Positions 32,001 through 41,204 of a stretch of 64,000 nt of DNA are shown piece by piece (position 1 is the stretch's first letter; each line of letters starts with the position of its first letter). The DNA comes from Ashinkailepas kermadecensis (taxonomy: Eukaryota > Arthropoda > Thecostraca > Neolepadidae): NCBI GenBank assembly GCA_034440615.1, contig JAOTOM010005145.1:465001-529000 (forward strand), given 5' to 3'. The notes beneath the pieces were generated by a model, which did not search any database, was not told the origin of the DNA, and saw only the letters and a list, made by a program, of their open reading frames with translations. The position numbers and the translations under genes were made by a program.

Positions 32001-34915
32001 TACACAGTGACAACCACATACCATTGTTAAATGTCATTGGTTCATGTTGGTAAAATATAGAAGAGCAAAATATGAAGCAAGAAAGGATTGCATGCCAGCT
32101 TGGAGGAACTGGTTGTCATATCTGCTGACAATTTCCCTTCTCAAATTGCAGTCAAAGTGGTGTGGGGGCTACCAATGCTGACATTAGGTGATTTTTAGGT
32201 AAGAGTAGGATATATGCACTATGCCCTGATAAAATTGGTTTGCCACATTAACCAGTACTGTCTTTCCAACCAGCATGCATAAGAACATCTGCTAATATAT
32301 TAATAAAACAACACCTCAACACATGATTTCAGAGAATAGACACCTTCTTGCTACTGACTTGGGGTTTTTGAGGTCAAAGATAATGACTGTACAATAGCTG
32401 GACTGTAAAATAAGCTCAATTCAAATACATTTGGTTGCAACACAGTTCAGTGGCAATGAGGTTCCAAACATTTGTATTATTCCTACTTGATTATACATAT
32501 CATTATCATTTGTATTTTATTTCAAAACTGATTATTATTTCCATTTTATAAGTTTAATGTTTCTACAAACTGTCCAGAGTGCCCTGTCGCAGTAGGCTCA
32601 GAAGTGCTATGCCAACTGTATGTTCCGGTCCTGTGCATGCAGCCCAGAACTACATTATCTAGTGCCTTGACGTCGCTCGTTCGGTCAGAAATGCTTTTAG
32701 TATTTGGGGGATTGTGGTCCACTAATATCAGTGTGTGTTGGTATTACATGATGCAACATTTATAGGTGTAGATTCTGTGATCAAATATATGGAGGTGCAG
32801 GCTTTAGGCTCAATCATTCATAGGTGTAGGTTTCACACCACTGAACATGCCATCCTTCATCTGTAGATGCATGCTTCATGTCATCAAGTCTGTTAGGTTA
32901 GGTTCTGTTAGCAGCACAGTCAAGGTGGCCCAGGGGCCTGCTCACATGCTTTCCTGCTCCTTAGCAACCAAAAATACACTAGAGGAAGCAAGACACTTTG
33001 AGACTTTCCACATGCAAACCACAAACTTCAGGTGCACTTCATGTGCTGGAAATGCCCCTTACATATTTTTTTGCAGCTGCCCCCTTAAGAAAATCCACAT
33101 CAAATTATTGGTTAAAAATTGATTTTCTGGTGTTTTCTGACTCTCACAACAGCTAACAACAAAATAGGTTGTGCTAGCAGTGCTGCTGGAATAACTAGAA
33201 TTAAACTTACAAATATCAACAAAGAGCAATATGCTTTCTGATTTATGTGGAGACTGCATTGAACTCTATGGCATATGGCACCTAAAATATGACTACCAGC
33301 TGACAAATTGGCACCATAGCTAAATTGGCAGTATTATTGCACTTTAAGGTAACCACAAGTCAAGTTTTACACACATTTTACCTCCATGAAGCATACAAAG
33401 GGGCTATGTTTGGTTAAATTAGGTTAGGTTAGGTTAGGCTTGTGTTAATTTAGATTTATTAGATTGAAAATTTTTCAAACAAAGATTTCGTTTTTTTCCT
33501 TCAAAAGCAGTTCAGGATAGCTTAGGTTAGATTTTAACTTTGAAATATTTAAGAAAGGAAATGTTCTGAAATTTTCCATTTAACAGAAAAAGAACTGGCT
33601 TTCTGGCATGGAAGGTTGGGCTAGGTTATGTTACATATTTTAAGGTAAATTTACAAATCAAGGTAACTTAAAAGTAATCATTTGCAGAGAAAATGGGAGG
33701 TCACATCATCTTAACCATGTTAAAAAAAATATTGTAGTTGACAAAAAAAATCCTAAAAATCAAGTTCCTTGATCTGCAATAATACCCTTTTTATTTATTT
33801 TTAACATTACTTTTGATGCTTTTTACCCAACTACAAGCCCCTTTTTGGGTGTTATTTTTCCTCCCAATTGAAAAGTAATCATCTGCTGAGGAAATGAGGG
33901 TAAATTTACAGTTTAAGGTAGTTTCTGATTTCTTGGAATTATATTTATAATGCAATGTTTATGAGCATGCTGAATATGTGACTTACAGCACTTACATAAC
34001 TTACAACAAAAGCATAACCTAACCTAGCCTAACCTAACCTAACTTAACCAAACTTAACCAATTTATATGCTTCATGTAGGCAAAATGTATGAAAAACCTC
34101 TCTCATTGTTACCTTTAACAGCAAAAATATCAAAATGAGTGGTCACATCATGTTCAGCACATTCATAAACATTGCAATAACAAAATAAATTCCATGAAAT
34201 CAAAAATTACCTTGAACTGCAAATTTACCATAAAGGATATGGCTAGAAGCCAATTTCAAGGGCAACAGTAGATGAAATGGCAACAAAAGTATATTTCATC
34301 AGTGTCAACCAAGTTTATGCATCCATACAGATACACCCAACATGTTCACACTGTATAAACAATAAATATTTTCAGTGCAACTCACAAAGTACAATACTTG
34401 TGCACTTACTGATTTGCTGGATTGCTTCATATTGGAGCATTGGTTTGTGAATATAAAATGGCTCAACTAAAAGCATACTTAAAAAAACACTCCATCTAAT
34501 ATAATTTTCTGCCCACTATCCAACAATTGTTATTAATTTGATACCTGTAAAAACTGATCAAAAGTTTAAAACCAATTCCCATTAATACTAAATGCTGTAT
34601 TACACTTTCAGTTGATACCTACATGGATTACATTAGAAAAAGCAAGAATGTTGTGAAAGGATATGAAGCAACTATACCTGGAGTTATTGCAACTGTCAAA
34701 CTGCATACTATTATGATCCATTCACAGAGAAAATAAACCATGCACTATATGGGTTCAAATGAATTCAAACACTTTTAATTCCATCCAAGCACCTGCATAT
34801 CATACTTACACCAATATGTCACAACAGGATCCCGTCTTTCATGTTCTGCAGCAACCTTCAAGAAGTGCTGAATGGGCTTTAGAATGGGAGGTATAGCAGG
34901 CAACTGAAGAGCCAT
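26331..34915 (-). CDS. VTA1: Vacuolar protein sorting-associated protein VTA1/LIP5 homologue (5 coding exons)
   Basis: Exons, in transcript order: 34810-34915, 31592-31692, 29684-29802, 27851-28029, 26331-26710. Joined length is 885 nt, 294 residues and a stop, close to the roughly 300 residues of animal VTA1. All junctions are GT-AG and phase-compatible (1, 0, 2, 1). The N-terminal pair of MIT-like helical domains binds ESCRT-III subunits (CHMP1/CHMP5 types). The C-terminal VSL domain (last about 47 residues, with FDQIAKAQKYSKLAY and YEDVPTAITNLQKAL) binds Vps4 and promotes its oligomerisation, so the protein acts at endosomal membranes in multivesicular-body sorting (family knowledge). A Pro/Gln/Ala linker joins them. 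No frameshift or missing exon was seen. The start ATG has G at -3 and +4. Confidence 0.95.
26511..26620 (-). repeat. VTA1: In-frame 30-bp coding minisatellite in VTA1
   Basis: Three to four 30-bp units (GGGGGAGGCTGGTACGGCTG plus a GC-rich half on the plus strand) encode YQPPPAAAQP-like decapeptides in the linker. The length is a multiple of 3, so copy-number change would alter linker length only. Confidence 0.9.
26765..27650. repeat. 40-bp minisatellite in VTA1 intron 4, about 22 copies
   Basis: Units contain GTGTGGAGCACACCCGAGAC and CATCAGGAAG. Alternating variants (AGCAGCACC, AGTAACACA, GATACATC) suggest higher-order duplication in the right half. One unit at about 27405-27450 carries deletions. 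ORFs on the plus strand here are artefacts. Confidence 0.95.
27851..28029 (-). CDS. VTA1: VTA1 coding exon 4
   Basis: Acceptor CGCCAG, then the G completing Lys and NVVKAFYTSGVILDVCETFG, followed by RKYAKWKAAYIHNCLKRGE and QPVPGPVGG. RKYAKWKA-YIHNCL is among the most conserved VTA1 segments. Donor GTAAGA, phase 1. A SINE-A lies 38 nt upstream of the acceptor, in the branch-point zone. Confidence 0.95.
28068..28256 (-). mobile_element. SINE-A, full length, in VTA1 intron 3
   Basis: Body 28081-28243 between identical TATCATGCTCCTG copies (28068-28080 and 28244-28256). Same orientation as VTA1. The intact duplication and full-length head imply a recent insertion. Confidence 0.92.
28255..28760. 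repeat. Degenerate ~60-bp tandem repeat in VTA1 intron 3
   Basis: About eight imperfect units with TCACCAGGTCAGAGTCTCCACC and CATGCTCCTGGAGAG motifs. The SINE-A inserted at the edge of this array. Confidence 0.8.
28945..29060. repeat. Homopolymer-rich stretch, possible assembly error
   Basis: A run of more than 40 A plus neighbouring T, G, A and C runs with an odd stretched appearance (TTTTTTTGGGGAAAAGG). Unlike the flanks. Confidence 0.7.
29684..29802 (-). CDS. VTA1: VTA1 coding exon 3
   Basis: Open in phase 0 after a CGGCAG acceptor, reading EAITNDVVAQAHVENYANRL and then FLWADKEDREARFN, the second MIT-like region. Donor GTGGGT leaves AA of a Lys codon, completed by exon 4. The acceptor choice is less certain than the other junctions because its pyrimidine tract is weak. 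Confidence 0.9.
30241..30416 (-). mobile_element. Leu-tRNA-type SINE
   Basis: On the minus strand GGGGATGGCCGAGTGGTTAA (A box as in tRNA-Leu/Ser) is followed by a B-box-like GGTTGGACACTC, a GC-rich body and a tail ACCCAATAAACAAACAAAG. Sits in VTA1 intron 2. Confidence 0.75.
30494..30833. repeat. Foldback element with ~100-bp arms and an inner palindrome
   Basis: The segment 30494-30589 (from GAAGAGGTTTGTGAGAT) is repeated in reverse complement at about 30728-30833. Between them, 30588-30643 is a second, tight hairpin with CGCCTGGCTCGGTGAG arms. Located in VTA1 intron 2. Confidence 0.85.
31286..31421. repeat. Direct repeat left of VTA1 exon 2
   Basis: A 136-bp segment (starting TAAGTTTAATGTTTCTACAA) shared with 32549-32684 at roughly 94% identity by eye. 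Both copies are open in one minus frame, but I see no splice sites that would make it an exon. Confidence 0.85.
31441..31572 (-). mobile_element. SINE-A, 5'-truncated, 19 nt from VTA1 exon 2
   Basis: Body 31454-31559 between GTGTAACTATGCC copies (31441-31453, 31560-31572). The head is lost 3' of the B box, ending at GAGTCTCACCC on the minus strand. Same orientation as VTA1. Confidence 0.9.
31592..31692 (-). CDS. VTA1: VTA1 coding exon 2
   Basis: Acceptor TTTGCAG, then two bases finishing Cys36 and 33 codons reading RLYALQTGLGISKAAES and LLPLMDWLESTKK, the rest of the first MIT domain. Donor GTGTGT, phase 0. A SINE-A with its target duplication begins only 19 nt into the following intron, and 136-bp direct repeats lie on both sides of the exon. 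Confidence 0.93.
32549..32684. repeat. Direct repeat right of VTA1 exon 2
   Basis: Partner of 31286-31421, same orientation, 1263 bp away. Lies in VTA1 intron 1. Confidence 0.85.
32690..33335. other. Unassigned intron 1 sequence
   Basis: No exon or named repeat recognised apart from a short GTTAGGTTAGG run near 32892. Confidence 0.4.
33340..34230. repeat. Interspersed repeat R1, including a palindromic copy
   Basis: GGTTAGGTTAGGTTAGG runs at about 33420 are followed by R1 segments. At 33899-33985 and 34145-34229 the terminal segment (GTAAATTTACAGTTTAAGG) occurs in opposite orientations around an AACCTAACC-rich centre, so at least one R1 unit has long terminal inverted repeats. Confidence 0.75.
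34235..34809. other. Unassigned intron 1 sequence
   Basis: AT-rich, no exon or repeat recognised. Confidence 0.4.
34810..34915 (-). CDS. VTA1: VTA1 coding exon 1
   Basis: Begins MALQLPAIPPILKPIQHFL and continues KVAAEHERRDPVVTYW, the highly conserved start of the first MIT domain. Ends in phase 1 at a perfect GTAAGTAT donor. It supplies residues 1-35 and the first base of Cys36. Confidence 0.95.
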
Positions 34916-35650
34916 AGCTTTGAGGTTGCAAGATTATGACAACACAGGCACAGCTAGTAAAGAGGTAAACAGGACCCACAACGCGGGCCGTGTGAATGCT
35001 TGGAATTCTAGTCAGCTTCAGTTTTGTTTTTCTCAGGGCTTCGATGATGATGTTTAGGATATTAATACCAATACAATGTATGACGCAACAGCAACTAAAC
35101 ACCAGCACTCCGAATCAATATAATTAAACACCCAGCTCCCCAAACACTGCCACAAACTGCATGTTACTTCAAGCGCCACCCAGGTATTTAGCTATCAAGT
35201 CTTGATACTGCTGTGCCCAGGCGGTTTATCGCTTATTACAAGGTTCTTATAAGTAATGTTGGTGCATCCAGCCCCACCAAACAGTATTCGCAGCGCAGCG
35301 CCACAGCGGCTTGAAGTTTTCCCTTCATTACCTTATCGTAATGGAGAGATGTCACTTTCTGGGGAAGCCAAGCGCCAAAATGAACGTTTTTGTGATAAAA
35401 CCCCTTCCTTATTTGAAAGACACACTCATTTGCTATACAGAAATGGAACCTATTTTGTATTTTTTCCTTATAATTATTGTACATTTATTCCCAAAGATAA
35501 TCTTGCACAGTCCCTCAGCACCTATGAAGGGAAAATGGTATTGGGCGAGCGAAGTATGGAGGGAGTAACGGGATTCTACTCAATGACGGAACTGGGCTGC
35601 GCTAAGGAATGTGTGGACAGAACTTTTGGAGGCGGCAACATGCCGTCAGG
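34916..35650. other. Upstream region of VTA1
   Basis: Should contain the VTA1 5' UTR and promoter (minus strand). I see no TATA box placed convincingly. A 137-codon plus ORF (35256-35669) has no known domain and is probably fortuitous. Confidence 0.35.
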
Positions 35651-35654
35651 TCAG

Positions 35655-36460
35655 GGTCCAGGCACGTAGCCAGACGAAATCATCAAGGGGGACGATCATC
35701 TCCTCTGGCTTTGCCCAGTGTGCGTAAATCTATAGGCGTCAATGGTGGGAACAGGGTTGGGGGCACCGGGAGCATGTGTTCCCGGGAAAATTGGCATCCC
35801 TCCGAGAAGGCTTGAAGTGCACCCCGTCAAATTTGTCAGCCAGATGCGCACCTCTGAGAGAAAAAGTGGCCCCTTCAGTGTGCTGGAGTGCACCCTGCTC
35901 TAAATTTTCAGCTGTAGGCGCCCCTTTGAGAGAAAAAAAGTGGCCCTTTCAGTGTGCTGGAATGCACATTGCTCTAAATTTTCAGCCAGATGCGCCTCTT
36001 GTAGGGAAAAGGCTGTGCTGTGCTTCACTGTGCTCGAGTGCACCTCTTATTTTTTGCATTCCAGAGGCGACCCCTCTGAGAGAAAATGCGACACTAGTGT
36101 GCTCGAGTGCACTCCCCCCGCATGAATTTTCCAGTCAAAGGTGTCCATCCGAAGAGATGACGCCTCTCCAGAGACAAAGTGTCTCCATGACAATTCCTGG
36201 ATCTGCCCCTAATATACGTAATACAAAACGCAATTGGCGAACATGGTTTCTCTGGGGCCTAGACTCCTTAGGAAGGGGACATATTTCCCCAGTACTCCGA
36301 GTTGGCTGAAGGCCTATAGGGGAAAAAGTAACCCTCTGAGACGAAAAAGCTTCCTTAAGTATGCACAAGTCTTCCCCCGCTCAGCGGATTTGTCCTATGA
36401 ATGGACGCCGAATGCACCCCTCCGAGGAAATTTGCCCCCATAGCATACCTGGGTCCGCCA
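35655..36460 (+). repeat. Interspersed repeat R2, internally periodic
   Basis: Periodic motifs of the type CCCCTCTGAGAGAAAA, GTGTGCTGGAGTGCACC and AATTTTCAGCC recur about every 75-80 bp. Flanked by CAGGCACGTAGCCAGACG and GGTCCGCC-like ends typical of non-autonomous DNA elements. Related copies: 38395-38540 and 49225-49540. Confidence 0.7.
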
Positions 36461-37007
36461 ATGGTATGTCTGTGCTGGAGATGGTCTCGTCGCCGCCAGC
36501 CACGGCGGAGGCAGCTGTTGGGTCTGACGAGGCCGGGTCAGCGGTGGTGGTGGCTGTGCTGTCACAGCCCAGTGGGTTTGCACCGCGACGTATCAGCATC
36601 AGAATGCTCAGGAGTCAGAGACGGGATTTGGCTTCCGCTGGAGTGCGGTTATGGTTACATCCTGCACTGCCTCGCACCAGTCCGAACAACCACTCAAGGC
36701 GGTCCTGTGTTAGATGACGCGTTAGGAGGAACGTCCTGTCCCCATATTTCCACCGTACGTCTTGGAAGGGCCTCGCACCGACCGCTCCCTCACTAAGAGA
36801 CCATTCTGAATGGGATACAAGTGGCGCGAGTCCCCCACACATAGCCCCTACATCTCGTCCATCAAGGCTGTCAGAGTCGCCTCATGTGCTGCCTGCCCAT
36901 CAGTGTCCTAGAGATATTTTCCCACCAAGTTGTGCGGCTGAAGAACGAAGTTGTTTGGCAATAGTAGATGATGGTAAGAAAATACCGACGAGGAAAATGC
37001 GTATATG

Positions 37008-37066
<59 letters not shown>

Positions 37067-37390
37067 ACGTGTGTGCATTTCACTTGTCACCAGCATGGAG
37101 CAGTAGATGTCAGATGCAGTAACCATGACTGCTCAGATTTTCGGTGCGGGAAACTGCTGAAAATTTAGCCTAAGGATGAATTATTATATTCACCTAAATG
37201 CAAATTTCCAGGCCACATCGTGGATTATCCTGCCTGCCGCCACGATTACCCCGGCACAGCACTTTGATAGTTTCTGGTGGTGGCTACTTTTCAGCACGTT
37301 GAAGTCCTAGTCGATGACGCGCAGGAAATTGGCTTGCAATACATGATCGGTGTATCGCTCGAGGGTGCGGGCGCTAGACGAACTGAACAG
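36385..37390 (-). pseudogene. P-element-like transposase remnant
   Basis: On the minus strand, HVLQANFLRVID (37.3 kb) precedes FLLTRHLTQDRLEWLFGLVR and CNHNRTP (36.7 kb), which match the C-terminal region of P-element/THAP9-type transposases, where a LTQDxLExxF-xxR segment and GG-x-N-xxP motif are typical (family knowledge). Frames shift between the two parts, stops intervene, a TA/CA microsatellite (37006-37066) splits it, and its 3' end runs into repeat R2. No THAP domain or terminal repeats were found. Dead copy. Confidence 0.6.
37006..37066. repeat. (TA)n(TG)n microsatellite
   Basis: Compound dinucleotide repeat. Confidence 0.95.
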
Positions 37391-37788
37391 TTATACATTT
37401 TTTATGAGGGTGTGGGGGCTAAACAAAATTAGTTCGCTGGGGCGAATTCATTTTTATCTTCCATTACCTGACGTCGGGGGAAGACGTCGCCGTTTCCCAA
37501 AACGTCAACCAATCTCCGTATCTCCATATCATACCGATCTCCCCACTTGCTTTGTTCGAAATTAAGCGGTGGTCGCCGAAGCTTAGGTTGCTGTCCTGCT
37601 ATATCACAAGATCACCAAGTTCAGACATTTTGAAACAGTGATTCACTTTGTGGGTCAAAGCCAAGGCCTGGCCAGTCAGGCTGGAAAATAGCGGCAGAGC
37701 TGGGGCATCGCTTAGCTATGGGGTCAAAACAAGCTTCGAACAACAAGCAACAAGCTCCACATCCAGGAATACAAAGTATAATTCAAAC
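37391..37788. other. Unassigned sequence
   Basis: No exon or repeat recognised. Confidence 0.35.
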
Positions 37789-37953
37789 CTTGGCCTTAAC
37801 TTGTGACAGGATATCGGCTCCTTTGATTTTTTTCCCTCCAAACTTGGCCATAGCCTGATCCTTTGGAAAGCAAGGCAGATTAAAAGGTGTGCTGAACATT
37901 CCACTTATCATATGTCTGTCTTGCAGCCAGGGGCAGCACAGTATGGCAGTTTT
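37789..37953 (-). CDS. Candidate internal exon, product unknown
   Basis: An open 165-nt block (55 codons, phase 0 at both ends) is bounded by a TTTCCTTCAG acceptor and an AAG/GTTTGA donor. The peptide includes AILCCPWLQDRHMISGMF and AMAKFGGKKIKGADILSQ, which reads like a globular protein rather than repeat translation. I do not recognise the family. It could belong with the two minus-strand candidates at 39.3 and 39.9 kb, but the phases do not join directly, so at least one further exon would be needed. Confidence 0.35.
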
Positions 37954-38394
37954 CTGAAGGAAAGATATGTGCCATACAATTAGGAATCACATCACCTTCC
38001 TAGCCTATGGGTTTATTGGTTGGTACAGGTGTATTAATAGGCTTCATAACAATAAATCTGTTTTAACATAGACTTTGCCAGATTATGTTGTCAATGGCAT
38101 GCATTGTACCTTCATGTAACATTTCATATCAATATATCTTCAACTGGTCCTCCCCTGCTGTAATATATACTTTATATGAAGCTTAGTCAACCTAGGCACT
38201 TAAATTAAAATGTGCAACTGACTAACATCGAAGATTGTCAGTGAATGTCACTATGTTATTACGTAAGTCTTACAGCCATGAGTGGCCAGTCTGTAGCATG
38301 TGACATCAGGTTCAATGAGGTGCACCAGCTAGGAGAAAATTCACACCAATATATACCATGTGGGCAAGACACTTCTGGTAGATTGCAGGGGGCA

Positions 38395-38540
38395 TCCAGA
38401 GCAGGGGTACAGGGGATTGTGCCACTCATGGTCATGTCACAACCTTCAGGAAGCTCAAGTGCACTGATTGATGTTTTTAGCAAAAAGCCTCTCTGATGGA
38501 AAAGGCACCCCTCCAGAAGGCTCAATTGCATCACCTTTCA
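38395..38540 (+). repeat. R2 fragment
   Basis: AAGCTCAAGTGCACTG and AAGGCACCCCTCCAGAAGG motifs match repeat R2. Confidence 0.55.
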
Positions 38541-38639
38541 TTTTTAATGAGAAGGCACCCACCCAAGGACACACTTTGAAATATTACTCAATGGGCCTAT
38601 TGAAATTTACCCAATATTTGTTTGACATTATTGTGCTTT

Positions 38640-39200
38640 AAAGTATTCACAAGACAGGTTTCACACACATATTGTGTCCATGAAGCAAACAAGGGGGTTA
38701 GGTTTGGTTAGGTTTGTCTTTTTTCATTTGGATTTGTCTTCTTTTTTTGGCATTAAAAAGAATCTTCTTCAAAAACAGGTTAGGTAATGTTGAGTTAGGT
38801 TAGGTTGGTTGGTTGGTTATTTGGGCTTAAGGGCACATCGACTGCGTTGGTCATACAGCGAGTTAGGTTAGGTTAGAATCAGCAAGGTTACATTAGGTTA
38901 GATTAGATGTTCTATGTTTAATATTTGTTTTCAAAATGACAAAAATATTTCTTTATTGCAATATTCTACTTGCATGGGAGAATACTCTAAGTAATGTGAA
39001 GTTATGATACATTTTCTGAAACATTATTTTATGCTGCTAGCAAACTCCAGGCCCCTTTTGTGTCATTTTGCCTGCTAACTAAAAAGCATGCATTTGCAGA
39101 GGAAATTAGTGGTCACATCAAGTTAAGCATGTTCACAAACATTATATTGGAAGAAGAAATTCCAAGAATTAAGAAATTACTTTAAACCACAAAATTGACA
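38640..39200. repeat. R1 copy carrying a mini-retroposon
   Basis: GGTTAGGTTTGTC and GAGTTAGGTTAGGTT runs followed by an R1 end in reverse complement (AAATTACTTTAAACC). Interrupted at 38807-38859. Confidence 0.65.
38792..38874 (-). mobile_element. Headless mini-retroposon with 15-bp target duplication
   Basis: A 53-bp insert (38807-38859) between GAGTTAGGTTAGGTT copies at 38792-38806 and 38860-38874. Minus strand reads the hairpin then AAATAACCAACCAACC. Outer stem partly degenerate. Confidence 0.8.
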
Positions 39201-39292
39201 ATTTTTTTCATGGTAGTTCCTAATTCTTTCTTTCCAGACAGCTATATCCCACATTTGCATCACAAACAATATTTGCTGCAAAACTCTTATAC

Positions 39293-39451
39293 CTTGATCT
39301 GTTGTGCCGGTCACACTTGTGACAGCCTGCTCTGCAGACAAGATTACATTGAAGGTACCATACTCTGCAGTATGGGTGATTGGGGACTGGAGTATCACAG
39401 TCAAAGATTGTGTGGACAGTGCTATTCCATGATACACTTGCAAGTCAATGG
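39293..39451 (-). CDS. Candidate exon 2 of a secreted protein
   Basis: 159 nt open after a GAGCCTTCAG acceptor, ending at a strong AAG/GTATAAG donor, phase 1 in and phase 1 out. It joins in frame to the signal-peptide exon at 39911-40031. The peptide is beta-strand-like (QSLTVILQSPITHTAEYG and FNVILSAEQAVTSVTG). Symmetric phase-1 exons are common in extracellular domains. Family not recognised. Confidence 0.4.
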
Positions 39452-39910
39452 CTGAAGGCTCAATACCAAATTCCAGTGGCATTTGCATTGCATAGGTTAC
39501 ACCAGCCCCATGAAATTTTCAACCCATGCCTTCTACAATATACCAGGCTGACCATCATTTAAATTAATTACATATTCGAGGTCAAAGATTGACTGAACAC
39601 TATCATTGCACAAACATTTTCCATGCATACATCCTTCAGATACCTTTGGCACTTATTTTGCATTCAGTTTACTATTTAATACAGAGGGCAATAGGTCAAA
39701 ACTTTGGGAAATACGAATGCTTTGATTGGACATGCAAGTCAATATAACGTAGTATGGAAGTAGCCACCACTGACTATCTGCCACTTTGTCATAAGCAATC
39801 TGCACCGGGTACGCAGGGCAATTACTGTCCTTATACCATATTCTATTTTCAAGGAGGGAGACAGGAAATTAGCAACGTCAAACACGTAATTACTGTATTA
39901 CTGCTATTAC

Positions 39911-40031
39911 CGGTCGGGTGATAGTGTCTTGCCTCAATCAAACGCTTCAATGAAAATATTGTCGGACTATCCCTAGCTGCGCCAGCATACAAAATACAAA
40001 TACAAACTATGCTGGCAATGGCTAACTTCAT
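39911..40031 (-). CDS. Candidate first exon with signal peptide
   Basis: ATG at 40031-40029 opens MKLAIASIVCICILYAGAA, a textbook secretory signal with a likely cleavage after AGAA or GAAR, followed by DSPTIFSLKRLIEARHYHPT. The exon ends in phase 1 at a GTAATA donor. The sequence 5' of the ATG belongs to a repeat also seen at 53150-53260, so the 5' UTR or promoter may be transposon-derived. In-frame upstream ATGs would bury the signal and are not preferred. Confidence 0.4.
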
Positions 40032-40400
40032 ATGTCTTATGCGCAGCGAAATCGAAACATGCCTGATGCTACCAATTGATGCCATATCAGAGGAAAAAAG
40101 TTGTGATGTCACCAAGGCGTGAAGGCGAACTTTGGTGTACCTTCTGAAGCAAAGATATCTTGGGTGCATGTCTTCGTACTGGAGGCATGGATGATGTGCG
40201 CCATGGCGTACATGATCCATGGTGGAGGAACCAAAGTCAAAGGGTCTGTTCCCGTGGCTCCACTAACCTCCACAAACCTCCACTGGTCGTTCCCGTCGCA
40301 AACCCAGTGGAGGTTTTCCTCCATCAACCTCCACCAGTGGAGCAAAAGCTCCACCAGCCCAAGAGCAGGGTCCGATTGTGATTTTTCAGTTGAGCTCAAT
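40032..40400. repeat. Dispersed repeat shared with 43900-44240 and 53150-53260
   Basis: GGTAGCATCAGGCATGTTTC (minus) recurs at 53.2 kb, and the CTCCACTAACCTCCAC and CATGGATGATGTRCGCC segments recur, partly inverted, at 43.9-44.2 kb. Probably one mobile family in three fragments. Confidence 0.6.
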
Positions 40401-40689
40401 CACGGCGCACTTGCTCTATATATTTGCGCGTAAACAACGTCCTCCGTCATATGAATCTCATCTTCATGCATGAACTGAATACCAGGATCATCCTTCGCAA
40501 AGGAAGTATGAAGTTACAACTATGAACAATAATCGAAGTAACAGATGCAGACCACAAAAACATCCTTTGTGTGGCCTTTGATCTGCGTCATTCGGCCTAA
40601 GAGAAGATGTTACTTTACCGGCCGGATCCGCCGCAATCCCCGTGCCGCAATGCGACACCGACTAAAATCCCACTCGTGTCAGACCAGGT

Positions 40690-41203
40690 CCTAATTTGTC
40701 GTTGTAGAAGATTTGATTCATGATGCTGTCTCGCATACACACGGACCAGGAACAGGAGATCAGCGATGGGCCCGGTCGGCCGACGAACCATGTGATGGTT
40801 CGTCGGCCGACTGCCGCATCGCTGATCTCCTGTTCCTGGTCCGTGTATGCGAGATAGCATCATGAATTTGTCGTTGTAGAAGATTTGATTCATGATGCTG
40901 TCTCGCATACACACGGACCAGGAACAGGAGATCAGCGATGCGGCCCGGTCGGCCGACGAACCATCACATGGTTGTGATACGGCACGGGGACAGGAGACAG
41001 TCCCTGGCACGTCCGACTGACCCGCGCCCGGTCTCACCGGTCCGCTGTCGCCGGACGTGCCAGGGACTGTCTCCTGTCCCCGTGCCGTATCACAACCATG
41101 TGATGGTTCGTCGGCCGACCGGGCCGCATCGCTGATCTCCTGTTCCTGGTCCTGTGTATGCGAGACAGCATCATGAATCAAATCTTCTACAACGACAAAT
41201 TCA
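40690..41203. mobile_element. Long hairpin element inside the Gypsy remnant
   Basis: Two nested inverted repeats. The larger has arms of about 148 bp (40866-41013 and about 41053-41202) around a 40-bp centre; it starts AATTTGTCGTTGTAGAAGAT and ends with the complement. To its left, 40690-40865 is a truncated copy that forms its own hairpin. Arms are nearly identical. It separates the Gypsy protease from whatever followed it. No target duplication found. Confidence 0.85.
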
Positions 41204-41204
41204 C

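Noticed and set aside
38259..38534. Possible small exons on the minus strand near 38.26-38.33 kb
   Set aside because: AG and GT sites exist, but the phases fail to join with the neighbouring candidate exons without a stop, and part is repeat R2.
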